Shown here: in pieces, positions 41,496-51,001 of the stretch
Layout of the letters: each line of letters begins with the position of its first letter
How positions within the stretch are numbered: the stretch's first letter is position 1
NCBI RefSeq assembly: GCF_030848575.1
Contig: NZ_JAVDDX010000002.1
Span: 806,001 to 870,000 of the forward strand
DNA length: 64,000 nucleotides
Direction: 5' to 3'
From: Haloarcula sp. H-GB4
GTDB lineage: Archaea; Halobacteriota; Halobacteria; Halobacteriales; Haloarculaceae
Notes under the pieces: model-generated
Databases searched by the model: none
Told to the model about the DNA's origin: nothing
The model's input: only the letters and a program-made list of their open reading frames with translations
Translations under genes and position numbers: made by a program

Positions 41496-42587
41496 CTATC
41501 GGTCGGTATCGACGCCTTCCGCTTCTTCCTCAGGCAACCGCCGGAACGCATCGACAATGGCCTGTTTCGCAACGGCCCCTTGCGTCGTCCAGTGGTGGGC
41601 GTAGTCCATCATGTCGTCGTAGATGTCGGGCTTGCAGCCCGCGGCTTTCGGGTGGCCGCCGCCGTTGACCTGCTGTGCGACCTCGTGGGCGCGCTCAAAG
41701 CTGTCCGTTCCGCGGATCGAGGCGGAACCGGCGGGCTTGACGATGACGGCGGCGTCCGCGCCCTGCTCGCGGAGGGCTTCGGCGACCTCGTTCTGCGAGC
41801 AGCGGCCGTAGGTGACGCCAACCGTCCACTCGCCTACGTCGCGGAGTTCGGCCCGGTCGACAGCCTTCTCGATGAGTGCCTCCTTCTCGACGCGCTTCTC
41901 CTCAAGGAACTCATGGAACTCCGGCGAGAGGTCGGGTCCGTGGTCACGGACCGCCTCGATATACTCCTCGGGTTCGCTCCAGTACGAGAGGTCTGCGAGG
42001 TCGTCGCTGCGGGGGTCGTCACGGATCCAGAGGTCGTGGTCGCGGGTGACGGCAGCGAGGTCGGCCCACTGCTCGTCGAAGTCGTAGTCGAGTTCCGACA
42101 GCGCCACGTCGGCGGTACACACTTCCTCAGAGTCGCCAACGGTGCGTTCGACGCCGGCCGCGTCCACATCGTCGGCAAGGTCGTCGGGCCACTGGTGGTG
42201 GTCGAACCAGACGACCCGTTCGGTGGTGTCGACTAGTGAATCGAGCGGGGCGATGTCGGACTCGCGGTCGGGACAGAGGTCACAGATGAAGACGGTCGCA
42301 TCGGGACCGGCGTACTCGGCGGTCCATTCGAGCGCTTCCGTGAGTTCGTGCGGGCCCGCAGGCAGGAGCGCGCCCTCGCCATGGGCCTCGCGGATCAGCG
42401 CGGTACAGGCCAGTCCGTCAGCGTCGGGGTCGGCGATAACGATGACGCTAGCGTCTTGCAGTGTCTCAGCGGCCTCGGCTTCGGCTTGCTCTTCCTCGTA
42501 GGAATCCGGAATAAAGAACCCCTCACCGGGGAGTACAGATTTGCGGCCGATAGAGAGGCGGTCGTCGTCGATGAGCCAATCGTCCAT
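41496..42587 (-). CDS. DHH-family phosphoesterase
   Basis: A 363-residue DHH phosphoesterase. Motif I DPDADGLAC (about residues 53-61), an aspartate motif ICDLCPD, the DHHQW motif (about 128-132) and the C-terminal DHHA1 signature GGGHPKAAG (about 309-317) are all present. Relatives are RecJ-like exonucleases, NrnA-type nanoRNases or cyclic dinucleotide phosphodiesterases; the short single-domain form is common in haloarchaea. It lies about 40 bp upstream of a universal-stress gene on the same strand. Confidence 0.92.
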   Translation of the reverse strand: MDDWLIDDDRLSIGRKSVLPGEGFFIPDSYEEEQAEAEAAETLQDASVIVIADPDADGLACTALIREAHGEGALLPAGPHELTEALEWTAEYAGPDATVFICDLCPDRESDIAPLDSLVDTTERVVWFDHHQWPDDLADDVDAAGVERTVGDSEEVCTADVALSELDYDFDEQWADLAAVTRDHDLWIRDDPRSDDLADLSYWSEPEEYIEAVRDHGPDLSPEFHEFLEEKRVEKEALIEKAVDRAELRDVGEWTVGVTYGRCSQNEVAEALREQGADAAVIVKPAGSASIRGTDSFERAHEVAQQVNGGGHPKAAGCKPDIYDDMMDYAHHWTTQGAVAKQAIVDAFRRLPEEEAEGVDTDR

Positions 42588-42630
42588 GCCACAGCAAGCG
42601 GGCGGGGCGTCAAGAAGTCGTCGGGTTCCG

Positions 42631-43095
42631 TTACACGTCCTCGCGCTCGGGGTTGGGCTCGCCTTCGAGCTGGCGGACCGTCAGCAGCGGCATCGGAGCC
42701 TCCCGGACGAGTTCCTCTGCGACGCTGCCCAGCAGGTAGCCGTGTTCGCCGTGGCGGCCGCGGGTTCCGCTGACGATGACATCGGCGTCGTGTTCCACTG
42801 CGTACGTACAGATCTCGTCGGCCGGGTCGCCCTCCCGAACAGCAGTGACGAGTTCCTCGTCTGCCTCGGCGTCGGCGGCCTCCAGAATGAACGAGAGGGC
42901 GCGGCCGCCAGTGGTCGCCAGCGCGCGCTCCAGCGCCTCGCGAACCTCTTCGGGAGTCGTCTCAACCTCGCCGGTGTCGACGACGTACAGCCCATGGACA
43001 GTTGCGTCGAAGCGCGCTGCCAGGTCCAGCGCCGCCTCGACGGCCCGCTCTGCGCTGCCGGAGCCGTCCGTGGCGATGACCACCGTATCGAACAT
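42631..43095 (-). CDS. Universal stress protein (ATP-binding type)
   Basis: A 154-residue UspA-fold protein starting at MFDTVVIATDGSGSAERA. The ATP-binding signature G-x2-G-x9-G-S is present as GTRGRHGEHGYLLGSVA (about 119-135), so it probably binds ATP. It is divergent from a second universal-stress gene at 43220, across a 124-bp gap. The real start is at 43095; longer reading frames to 43560 run antisense through the next gene. Confidence 0.92.
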   Translation of the reverse strand: MFDTVVIATDGSGSAERAVEAALDLAARFDATVHGLYVVDTGEVETTPEEVREALERALATTGGRALSFILEAADAEADEELVTAVREGDPADEICTYAVEHDADVIVSGTRGRHGEHGYLLGSVAEELVREAPMPLLTVRQLEGEPNPEREDV

Positions 43096-43219
43096 ACACC
43101 ACGCATCGAAGCCGCGACTAAATACACTGTTGGTCACGGCGAGGGACTCACCGGATGACACGACGCCGCCGGCTCGAACCCCGGTGGATTTTTGCCGGCC
43201 GGGGTCACAGTGGCGAGTG

Positions 43220-43660
43220 ATGGATATCGACCTCGTACTCGCGCCGGTCGACGGCAGCGACCAGTCGGAACGAGCGGCCGAGTACGCGATCGCCGTTGCG
43301 GAGCGGTATGACGCCGACCTCCACCTGCTGTTCGTCATTGACGAACGACTCCACCAGGATATCGACAGCGGCGACGTGAGCGCGACCGCGATCGCCGAGG
43401 AGCACCAGGCGTTCACCGAGAGTATCCGAGAACGGTTCCGCGACGCCCACGACGGCGCGTTCGAAACGTCGTCCGCGACCGCGTTCTCCGAGACACGGCT
43501 GATGCAGACGCCGGGTAGCGTTGTCCTCGACGTGGCTGAGGACATCGACGCGGATTTCATCGTCGTCCCGCGCGAGGAAAGAAGCGAAGGCGAAAAAGCC
43601 GTCGGGCGCGCAGCGACCTACGTCATCGAGTACGCAAGCCAGCCAGTCCTCACCGTCTAA
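43220..43660 (+). CDS. Universal stress protein (no ATP motif)
   Basis: A 146-residue UspA-fold protein (MDIDLVLAPVDGSDQSERAA). The ATP signature G-x2-G-x9-G-S/T is not seen; the corresponding stretch is REERSEGEKAVGRAATYV, so it is probably a non-ATP-binding member. It ends convergent with the GNAT gene, overlapping it by 4 bases, and is divergent from the 42631-43095 universal-stress gene. Confidence 0.9.
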   Translation: MDIDLVLAPVDGSDQSERAAEYAIAVAERYDADLHLLFVIDERLHQDIDSGDVSATAIAEEHQAFTESIRERFRDAHDGAFETSSATAFSETRLMQTPGSVVLDVAEDIDADFIVVPREERSEGEKAVGRAATYVIEYASQPVLTV

Positions 43661-44178
43661 AGACGGATCCCCATCTCTATCTCGAAGCTCTCGGCGCTAC
43701 TGATCTCGAACCCGACCTTCTCGTACAGCGATATCGCCGGATCGTTCCACCGCTCAACGGTGAGCCAGACGTGGCCGATACCTTCGGCCTGGCCGTACCC
43801 CAGCAGCGTCTCGACCAGCGCTGTCCCGATACCAGCACCCTGGTAGGCCTGTAACACGAAGATAGCGAGTTCGTGCTCGTCCTCGTTGTCTGGGACCAGC
43901 GTCGCGTGGCCAGCGACAGTGTCGTCGTGTTTGGCGACGACGTTGACACAGTCGCCGTCAAGGATTGTGTCGAGCCACTCGCGGATGGCGTCTTCTTTGA
44001 CCGGCGGGATGCCCTGCGCCCGGTCGGCGGGGTCGAAGTCGAGATACATCTCGACGAGGCTCTCCGTGTCGGCGTCGTCCGCAGGGATGACGTCGATGGA
44101 CCGGTCCTCGCGGTCGGTGATCGTCCGCGGTGGCTGCGGGAACGCTTCGGCGGGTTCATCTGGGTACGTGCGAGTCAT
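43657..44178 (-). CDS. GNAT-family acetyltransferase
   Basis: A 173-residue N-acetyltransferase. The acetyl-CoA loop Q-x2-G-x-G/A is present as AYQGAGIGTALVET (about 113-126), followed by VWLTVERWNDPAISLYEKVGFE, the typical motif B. The N-terminal ~25 residues are a Pro-rich acidic extension. Its first codons overlap the end of a small universal-stress gene by 4 bases, indicating an operon. The acceptor substrate cannot be read. Confidence 0.9.
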   Translation of the reverse strand: MTRTYPDEPAEAFPQPPRTITDREDRSIDVIPADDADTESLVEMYLDFDPADRAQGIPPVKEDAIREWLDTILDGDCVNVVAKHDDTVAGHATLVPDNEDEHELAIFVLQAYQGAGIGTALVETLLGYGQAEGIGHVWLTVERWNDPAISLYEKVGFEISSAESFEIEMGIRL

Positions 44179-44546
44179 CGGATGAGAGTCACCGGCGTCT
44201 GTGCGTTCAGGAGGACGAACTCGACGATGGGGCCGAGCTGTATCTTCCCGAGCGGCGAGCGGCCGCCGCCGCCGAGGACGATCCTATCGAACTCCTCGCT
44301 CTCGGCAATGTTCACCAGCTCACTTCCCGGCGAGGTGCCTTCGACACGGCGGAGCGGCGGCTCGAGCCCGCTTTCGTCGATATGCTCCTGTATCCGTTGC
44401 TGGACCGCTTCGATATCGGTGTCATTGTCTTCGTTGTCGAAGACAGCGACGGTCAGTTCGTCGCCCGTTTCGGCGACACGTTCGAGTGTTTCGGTCAGTG
44501 CCTGGTAGGACAGTTCGCTGCCCCCGACACCGAGCAGTATTTTCAT
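44175..44546 (-). CDS. Universal stress protein (small)
   Basis: A 123-residue UspA-like protein starting MKILLGVGGSELSYQAL. A GGGGRSPLGKIQLGP stretch replaces the usual ATP motif: the Gly pattern is partly kept but the final Ser/Thr is Pro. The stop overlaps the start of the downstream GNAT gene by 4 bases. It is probably a stress-linked regulator of the acetyltransferase, which is inference. Confidence 0.88.
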   Translation of the reverse strand: MKILLGVGGSELSYQALTETLERVAETGDELTVAVFDNEDNDTDIEAVQQRIQEHIDESGLEPPLRRVEGTSPGSELVNIAESEEFDRIVLGGGGRSPLGKIQLGPIVEFVLLNAQTPVTLIR

Positions 44547-44661
44547 AGTCGGGCCATGTATGGGAGCGGTAAAAAAGCCACCCGGCTGAACTGTCGGGAG
44601 AAGACCATGACAGCGGGGCGGCGGCGATACCCTTTTTCACCGCGGGCACGCATGCTCGGCT

Positions 44662-45390
44662 ATGACTGAGGGCGCACCGCCGGACGAGACGGATGTCGAG
44701 GCGGCAGACGACAGATCGGCCGGAGACCAGTCGGACGACCCGGCGGCCGCGGATGACGGGGCCGACGACGGCACCACAGGGAGCGGCCCTGCTGACTCGG
44801 CCACTGAACAGACAGCACCGGCCGAGCAAGCCAGCGAGACGGCGGTGTCCGAAGCCAGTGACATCCCGTCCGACGTACAGAAGTACGACCGCTTCAAGAA
44901 AATCGAGGGCGGGACCTACGACCGCGCGAACGATTTCCTCCGGGACCGGACGTACATCACCGCCCGCGAGTGGGCCATCGCCCGCCTCTGTGCTGACTTC
45001 CGGACCGAAACGGGCGTCGAGATGACGAAAATCGGAGAAAACCTCCCAGAACTCGTCCCGTTCATGACGGACACGTACACGCCACAGGCGGTCAATCAGG
45101 CCCGCGCTGCCTTCGAAGACAAGGTCCGGAAGGCCGGCGCAACGTTCCTCTACGGTGCAATGTGTGACTTCTTCACCGCCGAGGACCTCGACGACGTGAT
45201 GTACGAGGCCACCGAGGTCGCGAAGTTCCTCCTCGAAGTCGAGGGCGTCGATCTCGCCGTTGAGGACGAGATGGAGGCCGAAGACCGGATTTCCTCGGTG
45301 ATGCGGGAAGTCCGCGAGCAGTCGGCGGCGCTGCGACACGACGAGGTGTGTTGTCCGGAGTGTGGCAATGAATTTCAGGTCGACGAGTAG
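44662..45390 (+). CDS. Acidic conserved protein with C-terminal Cys motif
   Basis: A 242-residue protein with a ~70-residue acidic, Ala/Asp/Thr-rich disordered N terminus and a helical domain (about 72-225) that contains YDRFKKIEGGTYDRANDFL and EWAIARLCADFRTETGVEM, ending in CCPECGNEF, a partial zinc ribbon. It looks like a haloarchaeal DUF5806-type protein. The helical domain with a zinc knuckle suggests nucleic-acid or protein binding. The next gene starts 11 bp later. Confidence 0.75.
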   Translation: MTEGAPPDETDVEAADDRSAGDQSDDPAAADDGADDGTTGSGPADSATEQTAPAEQASETAVSEASDIPSDVQKYDRFKKIEGGTYDRANDFLRDRTYITAREWAIARLCADFRTETGVEMTKIGENLPELVPFMTDTYTPQAVNQARAAFEDKVRKAGATFLYGAMCDFFTAEDLDDVMYEATEVAKFLLEVEGVDLAVEDEMEAEDRISSVMREVREQSAALRHDEVCCPECGNEFQVDE

Positions 45391-45401
45391 CCACGGCTGA
45401 G

Positions 45402-45827
45402 ATGGACGACATCGACCCTGACGCACAACCGTCGATGTCGGTCCACGAAGCGACACAGAAAGTGCTACGGACTGACTTGGCTATCGGTATCGGCGGAGCA
45501 GTGCTTGGCTACGCGGAGGCGGGGACAGCACTGGTCGACGTACTGGCGGTAGTCGTCGGGTTCGGACTCCTGACGGGGATCACGGTGGCTGTCGTCGAAC
45601 ACGACGCGGTCCCCGGCGTCTATCCGGAGGTCGCCGCACTGGCGTCGTTCATCGTGCTTTCCGGGGTTGTCGCCGGCCTCATGATGCTTTCCGAGGCGTC
45701 GGTGACGCTTGTACTCGCAGCCGTTCTCTCAGGCTTTGGCGTCGGTGTCATCGGCAATCGGGTGCTCTATGGCATCGCCTTCGACGTGCCGGCGTACCGA
45801 TTGACCCGGGTGCGTGAGCAGTCATAG
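45402..45827 (+). CDS. Small haloarchaeal membrane protein
   Basis: A 141-residue protein with four hydrophobic segments (about 25-45, 46-66, 76-96 and 100-120), after an acidic N terminus with MSVHEATQKVLRTD. It has no recognised family. It is 11 bp downstream of the 44662 gene and may be co-transcribed with it. Its stop is convergent with the following gene. Confidence 0.68.
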   Translation: MDDIDPDAQPSMSVHEATQKVLRTDLAIGIGGAVLGYAEAGTALVDVLAVVVGFGLLTGITVAVVEHDAVPGVYPEVAALASFIVLSGVVAGLMMLSEASVTLVLAAVLSGFGVGVIGNRVLYGIAFDVPAYRLTRVREQS

Positions 45828-45860
45828 TCACGCAGTTGGTGCCCGGTCCTGAACTGGCGT

Positions 45861-46379
45861 TCAGTCGGGGAAGAACGGCTCGGGGTCCTCGTGGGTGACG
45901 GTAACCACCTCATCGTCGCTGAGCGGTCGGATATGCGAGTACAGTCCGTGGTCGGCGGCGACCTGCGAGAGGTCCGCGCGGTCAGTCTTGTCGTAGTACA
46001 GCGGCACGAGCACGGCGAGGTCGTCGCCACATTCCAGCGCGACAAGCAGGAACACCATCCCGTCGTCGGTCGCCCGAAACACCTCAGAGCGGTCGACGGT
46101 GCGGTCTTCGAGCGCGTCGGCGACCCGCCGGAACTCATCGCCCGGAACCACGACATCGAAGCCAAGCCGCCGTGTTTCGGGCTCGTACTGGCCGGTCTGT
46201 TCGGCCATCGTCCGCGGCTCGCCGGTCAGCACTGTTACGTCGCCGGGGTGGAGTTCGATGGCCTCGCGCCCGTCGTCGCGGTACTGTGTTGCCGTCGCAG
46301 TCATGTCCTCGATGACCTGCTCCCAGTGACCGACGACACGGTCGAAGGGGTTAGATTCGGGGTCGGCAGGGTCGTTCAT
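45861..46379 (-). CDS. Haloarchaeal acidic hypothetical protein
   Basis: A 172-residue protein with a helix ([21 protein letters not shown], about 15-35) followed by beta-rich sequence ([17 protein letters not shown]) and a repeated [19 protein letters not shown] motif. No enzyme motif is seen. It may bind a partner or ligand. It is divergent from the ABC-transporter ATPase gene across an 86-bp spacer. Function unknown. Confidence 0.68.
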   Translation of the reverse strand: MNDPADPESNPFDRVVGHWEQVIEDMTATATQYRDDGREAIELHPGDVTVLTGEPRTMAEQTGQYEPETRRLGFDVVVPGDEFRRVADALEDRTVDRSEVFRATDDGMVFLLVALECGDDLAVLVPLYYDKTDRADLSQVAADHGLYSHIRPLSDDEVVTVTHEDPEPFFPD

Positions 46380-46465
46380 ACGTCGAGTGTGGCGGCGGCC
46401 GGGATAAATTGTTGGTGGGACAGTGGCACAACAGTTTTACTGGTATTTTGAGAAGAAGGGGACAG

Positions 46466-49138
46466 ATGCGCGACCTCTTAACATTATCTGACCTCCGTAC
46501 CCAGTTCGAGACGGACCGCGGAACCGTCAAAGCCGTCGACGGCATCGACCTCACCGTCAGGGAGGGGGAGACCGTCGGTCTGGTCGGCGAGTCCGGATCA
46601 GGGAAATCCGTCACAGCGTTATCGGCAATGGATATCGTCGACGAGCCCGGACACATCGCCGGCGGAGAGATCCGGTTCGGCGCACTTGAGACAGTCACAC
46701 GGCTGTCCCGGCAGTATCCGAAAGCAGTACGGACAGCCGACGAGGGCAGTGGGTTCATCACCATCGACGCGGCGACGGTCGACCGGAGTCGGCTCCCTGC
46801 ATCGCTTGAGACGACGGCTGATGACCGGACGCTGGCCAAGCAGTTCATTCGGGAAGCCCCGAAAAAGGCCCTCCCGGAGGCCGGTGACGCACCCGTCACG
46901 ATTACCGACGGCTACGTCGATCTGACGGCAGCCCCGGAACGGGTGATGCGGGACATCCGCGGCGGCGACATGGGGATGATCTTCCAAGACCCGATGACCT
47001 CGCTGAACCCCGCGATAACGGTCGGCGAGCAGGTCGCGGAGAGCCTGCGCCTCCACCGCTACGGGAGCAAGCGAAACGACTCGTGGTTCAACGCCGTCCG
47101 TGAAATCACGCCCTCGATCAGCCGGGGCGGCGAGATGGATGAGGAGGTCCGGGCGGACGTTATCTCGCTGCTGGAGGAGGTTGGTATCCCGGAACCGTCC
47201 GACCGCGTCAACGAGTATCCTCACGAGTTCTCCGGCGGGATGCGCCAGCGCGTGCTCATCGCCATCGCGCTGGCGTGTCGCCCAAAGCTTCTCGTCGCCG
47301 ACGAGCCGACGACGGCGCTCGACGTGACCATTCAGGCACAGATTCTCGACCTTATCGACGACCTCCAGGCGGACCTCGGGATGTCGGTGCTGTTCATCAC
47401 GCACGACCTCGGCGTCGTCGCAGAGACCTGCGACCGCGTCGCCGTGATGTACGCCGGCGAGATCGTCGAGGAGGGGCCGGTCGAAGAAATCTTCAACAAC
47501 CCATCACATCCATACACGTACACGCTGCTTGAATCGATACCAGGCGATGGGACAGAGCGGCTGACGCCGATCGAGGGGAACGTCCCCAGCCTCATCGACA
47601 TGCCAAGTGGCTGCCATTTCGCCGACCGCTGTCCGTGGGCTGAGCCGGAGTGTCGCGAGGGCGAAATTCCGTACCTCCAGCACGGCCCGGACGACGTCAC
47701 CCATCGCTCGAAGTGTATCCTCGAATCGTTCGATACGGACGAATACGGTACCGGCGATACCGGCGTTGCCGCGACGGAAACGACACGAACGGACAGACAG
47801 CTCATGGAGGTTGACGGGCTGAAAAAACACTTCTCGCGGGCCGACGACCTGCTGGACAAGTACGTCGGCCGCGAACCGGAGTCAGTCAAAGCCGTCGACG
47901 GCGTCTCGATGGACATCTACGAGGGCGAGACGCTGGGACTCGTCGGCGAGTCCGGCTGTGGGAAATCGACGACCGGGCGGACCATCCTCCGACTACTTGA
48001 ACCGACAGACGGGAAGGTCGTTTTTGCCGGACAGGACCTTTCGGAGCTCGATAAAAGTGGTCTACGTGACGTCCGCCGGGACCTGCAGATGATCTTCCAG
48101 GACCCGATGTCCAGCCTCGACCCGCGGATGACCGTCGGCCAGACGATTATGGAGCCGCTGAAAATCCACGATCTCCCGGAGGACACCGGTGACGGCTCAC
48201 GCCGCGAGCAACGGGTCGACCGTGTGGCTGACCTCATGGAGGCGGTGGGACTCGACACAGACCAGTACGACCGCTACCCGCACGAACTGTCAGGCGGACA
48301 GCGCCAGCGAGTCGGGATCGCCCGCGCGCTCGCCGTCGACCCCGACTTCATCGTCTGTGACGAACCCGTTTCAGCGCTTGACGTGAGCGTACAGGCCCAG
48401 ATAATCAATCTCCTGGAGGACCTCCAGCACGAGTTCGGCCTGACGTATCTGTTCATCGCCCACGACCTGAGCGTGGTTCGCCACATCTGTGACCGTGTCG
48501 CGGTGATGTATCTCGGCGAGGTGGTCGAAGTCGCCGACACGCCGGACCTGTTCGCGGACCCGAAACATCCCTACACGCGGGCGCTCATGTCGGCGATCCC
48601 GGAACCGGACCCGACCGTGGAAGCCGACCGGATACTGCTGAAAGGTGATGTCCCGTCACCGATTGACCCACCGTCAGGCTGTCACTTCCGGACTCGCTGT
48701 CCCGAGGTCATCCCACCGGATATCGATATCGAGCAGGAGACGTACCGCGAGGTAATGGACTACCGGCAACGGGTCGAGGACGAGGCCATCGCCATCGATG
48801 CAGTCCGGGAGCAGGCCGGAAACGCCGACAGCGCCACAGCGGCGACGGACGGCGGCGCAGATCTCACCGAACAGCCAAGCGGCAGGGGACAGGTGTCGAT
48901 GTCGGCGTTCAAACAGACGATGTTCGACCGGTTCTTCGAAACGAGCCTGACCGGAGAGAACCGCCGCGTCGTCGGGACGTCGATTGAGCATCTCGCGGAC
49001 GAGGACTGGGACGCTGCCGCATCGGTGCTACAGGATCGATTCGAGAGCGTCTGTGAGACACAGCACCCTGCACTCCAGCCGGACTCCCATCCAGCAGCGT
49101 GCCACCTTTACGATCAGAGTGACGGAAGCGGTGACTGA
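46466..49138 (+). CDS. Dipeptide/oligopeptide ABC transporter, fused ATPase subunits (DppD-DppF type)
   Basis: An 890-residue protein with two complete ABC ATPase domains. NBD1 has Walker A GESGSGKS (41-48), Q-loop near 174, signature FSGGM (255-259) and Walker B LLVADE (275-280). NBD2 has GESGCGKS at about 495-502 and the signature LSGGQ at about 608. NBD1 carries a ~85-residue insertion (about 70-155) between Walker A and the Q-loop. Both domains keep the oligopeptide-specific C-terminal Cys-containing region. It starts the 46466-53010 importer operon. The start is [14 protein letters not shown]. Confidence 0.93.
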   Translation: MRDLLTLSDLRTQFETDRGTVKAVDGIDLTVREGETVGLVGESGSGKSVTALSAMDIVDEPGHIAGGEIRFGALETVTRLSRQYPKAVRTADEGSGFITIDAATVDRSRLPASLETTADDRTLAKQFIREAPKKALPEAGDAPVTITDGYVDLTAAPERVMRDIRGGDMGMIFQDPMTSLNPAITVGEQVAESLRLHRYGSKRNDSWFNAVREITPSISRGGEMDEEVRADVISLLEEVGIPEPSDRVNEYPHEFSGGMRQRVLIAIALACRPKLLVADEPTTALDVTIQAQILDLIDDLQADLGMSVLFITHDLGVVAETCDRVAVMYAGEIVEEGPVEEIFNNPSHPYTYTLLESIPGDGTERLTPIEGNVPSLIDMPSGCHFADRCPWAEPECREGEIPYLQHGPDDVTHRSKCILESFDTDEYGTGDTGVAATETTRTDRQLMEVDGLKKHFSRADDLLDKYVGREPESVKAVDGVSMDIYEGETLGLVGESGCGKSTTGRTILRLLEPTDGKVVFAGQDLSELDKSGLRDVRRDLQMIFQDPMSSLDPRMTVGQTIMEPLKIHDLPEDTGDGSRREQRVDRVADLMEAVGLDTDQYDRYPHELSGGQRQRVGIARALAVDPDFIVCDEPVSALDVSVQAQIINLLEDLQHEFGLTYLFIAHDLSVVRHICDRVAVMYLGEVVEVADTPDLFADPKHPYTRALMSAIPEPDPTVEADRILLKGDVPSPIDPPSGCHFRTRCPEVIPPDIDIEQETYREVMDYRQRVEDEAIAIDAVREQAGNADSATAATDGGADLTEQPSGRGQVSMSAFKQTMFDRFFETSLTGENRRVVGTSIEHLADEDWDAAASVLQDRFESVCETQHPALQPDSHPAACHLYDQSDGSGD

Positions 49139-49235
49139 ATAATATTACTTAGCTGCACATAAGGCTCAGGAGATATATAACTGAATCATTGATCTATCCG
49201 GTACAATTATAATAGATCTGTTTGAAGAAAGTCCC
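49139..49235 (+). promoter_or_regulatory. Promoter region of the substrate-binding protein gene
   Basis: The 97 bases between the ATPase and substrate-binding genes are AT-rich, with AGATATATAACTG near 49173 and CAATTATAATAG near 49203-49214, the latter about 25-30 bases before the ATG. This suggests a separate, probably stronger promoter for the binding protein and permeases. Confidence 0.5.
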
Positions 49236-50981
49236 ATGTCATCCGGTGATTCTCTGGACAGACGGAGCTTCCTTACCGCGGCCGGCAGTGCCGCGGCAGC
49301 CGCAACGCTTGCAGGTTGTTCCGGCGACGGCGGTGATGGTAGCGGGACCGAAGGTGGAGACGGTGGCGACGGGACTGGTAGCGATGGGGGCGACGGTGGA
49401 AACGGGGGCGACGGCGGAAGCGATCAGACGCTCGTGTACGCCCGCGGTGACCACCCCGAGAACTACGACCCACAGCAGTCAACCAGCGGCGAGGTGGCAA
49501 AAGTCACCAACCAGGTGTTTGACACCCTCATCCAGTTCGCAGCCGGAAGCGGCGGCCAACTCGAAGACGCGCTCGCAACTGACTACACACTTGAGGGGAG
49601 TACCGCGACGCTGACGCTCCGACAGGGTGTGATGTTCCACAACGGCGAAGAGTTCACCGCGTCAGACTTCAAGGCGACCTGGCAGCGGTTCACCCAGAGC
49701 GACTACGAGTACTACCTCGGCGATGATACCCGGTCGGGGTACGGTCCGTTCACGCTTGGCGACTGGATCGAAAGCGTCGACGCGAGTCAGGACTACGAGC
49801 TGACGATCGAGCTTACACAGCAGTTTGCGCCGTTCCTGCGGAACCTCGCGATGTTCGCCTCGGCAGTCCTCTCGAAAGCCCAGATCGAGTCACTGGGCGA
49901 CAGTCAAGCCGACCTCGGAAGTGAACCTGCAGGTACTGGGGCCTTCCAGTTCGATACGCTCGACAACCCGAACGAGCGCATCCGACTGACGGCCAACAAC
50001 GACTACTGGGGTGACGGCCCGAACGTCGGGACGGTCATTTTCAAGACCATCACCGAAAACAGCACGCGGGTGCAGGACGTCATAAACGGGGCCTCACACA
50101 TCACAGACAACCTCGATTCCTCCGGATTCCAGCGCGCCGAGGAAAGCGGAACGGCGACCCTGTTGCGGAAGGACGGCATCAACCACGGCTACATGGCGAT
50201 GAACATGGCCCGGTTCGAGCCGTTCCGGAACCAGCAGGTCCGCCAGGCCATCGCCCACGCCGTCAACACCGAGGCCATCGTCAACCAGATCTACCAGGGC
50301 TTTGCAACGCAGGCCTCCCAGCCGCTCCCGCCGGACGTGCTCGGGCACAACGACGACCTCGATCCGTATCCGACGGACAAGGAGAAGGCCCAGTCGATGC
50401 TCGAAGAGGCGGGTTACGGCGACGGCTTCGAGTTCGAACTCGCGACGTTCTCGAACCCCCGCGGATACAACCCCAGTCCGGTCAACACGGCGAACCAAGT
50501 GAAGTCAGACCTAGAGGAAATCGGTCTGACGGTCAACATCAACCAGTTCTCCAACTTCGGGCCGTATCTGGACTACACGTCGGCCGGGAAACACGACGCC
50601 TGTTTCCTCGGCTGGTACACCGATAACGCCGACCCGGACAACTTCCTGTACGTCCTACTGGACCCGCAGGTCGAGATGGACGCCGTCCCCGACGGGCAGG
50701 ACTGGGTCAGTTTCGACGCCGACGGGTACAACACCCTCAACGTCTCCGGATGGGCCAACACGGACTACATGGAACTCGTCCGGGAAGCCCAGAAGACCTA
50801 CGCGGAGGGCGACCGCGAGACGATGTACGAGGAAGCCAGCCAGATAGCCTACGACGAGTCCCCGTGGGTGTTCCTCGACTACGCCGAGACGCTTCGGGCA
50901 GTCAACGAGACTGTCGTCGAGGACTCCTACACGATCAGCTCTGTCGGTGGCCCGTATCTTAACACAGTCGAGCTGCAGTAG
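49236..50981 (+). CDS. ABC transporter substrate-binding protein (SBP family 5)
   Basis: A 581-residue peptide-binding lipoprotein. The N terminus has a Tat signal (DRRSFLTAAG) ending in a lipobox (LAGC), so it is folded before export and anchored to the membrane. A low-complexity Gly/Asp linker (about 30-65) follows. The family 5 signatures GVMFHNGEEFTASDFKATWQ and RLTANNDYWGDGP (about 240-255) are clear. It is followed closely by two permease genes, so substrates are probably peptides. Confidence 0.94.
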   Translation: MSSGDSLDRRSFLTAAGSAAAAATLAGCSGDGGDGSGTEGGDGGDGTGSDGGDGGNGGDGGSDQTLVYARGDHPENYDPQQSTSGEVAKVTNQVFDTLIQFAAGSGGQLEDALATDYTLEGSTATLTLRQGVMFHNGEEFTASDFKATWQRFTQSDYEYYLGDDTRSGYGPFTLGDWIESVDASQDYELTIELTQQFAPFLRNLAMFASAVLSKAQIESLGDSQADLGSEPAGTGAFQFDTLDNPNERIRLTANNDYWGDGPNVGTVIFKTITENSTRVQDVINGASHITDNLDSSGFQRAEESGTATLLRKDGINHGYMAMNMARFEPFRNQQVRQAIAHAVNTEAIVNQIYQGFATQASQPLPPDVLGHNDDLDPYPTDKEKAQSMLEEAGYGDGFEFELATFSNPRGYNPSPVNTANQVKSDLEEIGLTVNINQFSNFGPYLDYTSAGKHDACFLGWYTDNADPDNFLYVLLDPQVEMDAVPDGQDWVSFDADGYNTLNVSGWANTDYMELVREAQKTYAEGDRETMYEEASQIAYDESPWVFLDYAETLRAVNETVVEDSYTISSVGGPYLNTVELQ

Positions 50982-51001
50982 CGCTTCAAGAGAACTTTCG
51001 A

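Noticed and set aside
42631-43560. Extended reading of the universal-stress gene to 43560
   Set aside because: The UspA fold starts at MFDTVVIATDG (43095); the extension runs antisense to the divergent universal-stress gene.
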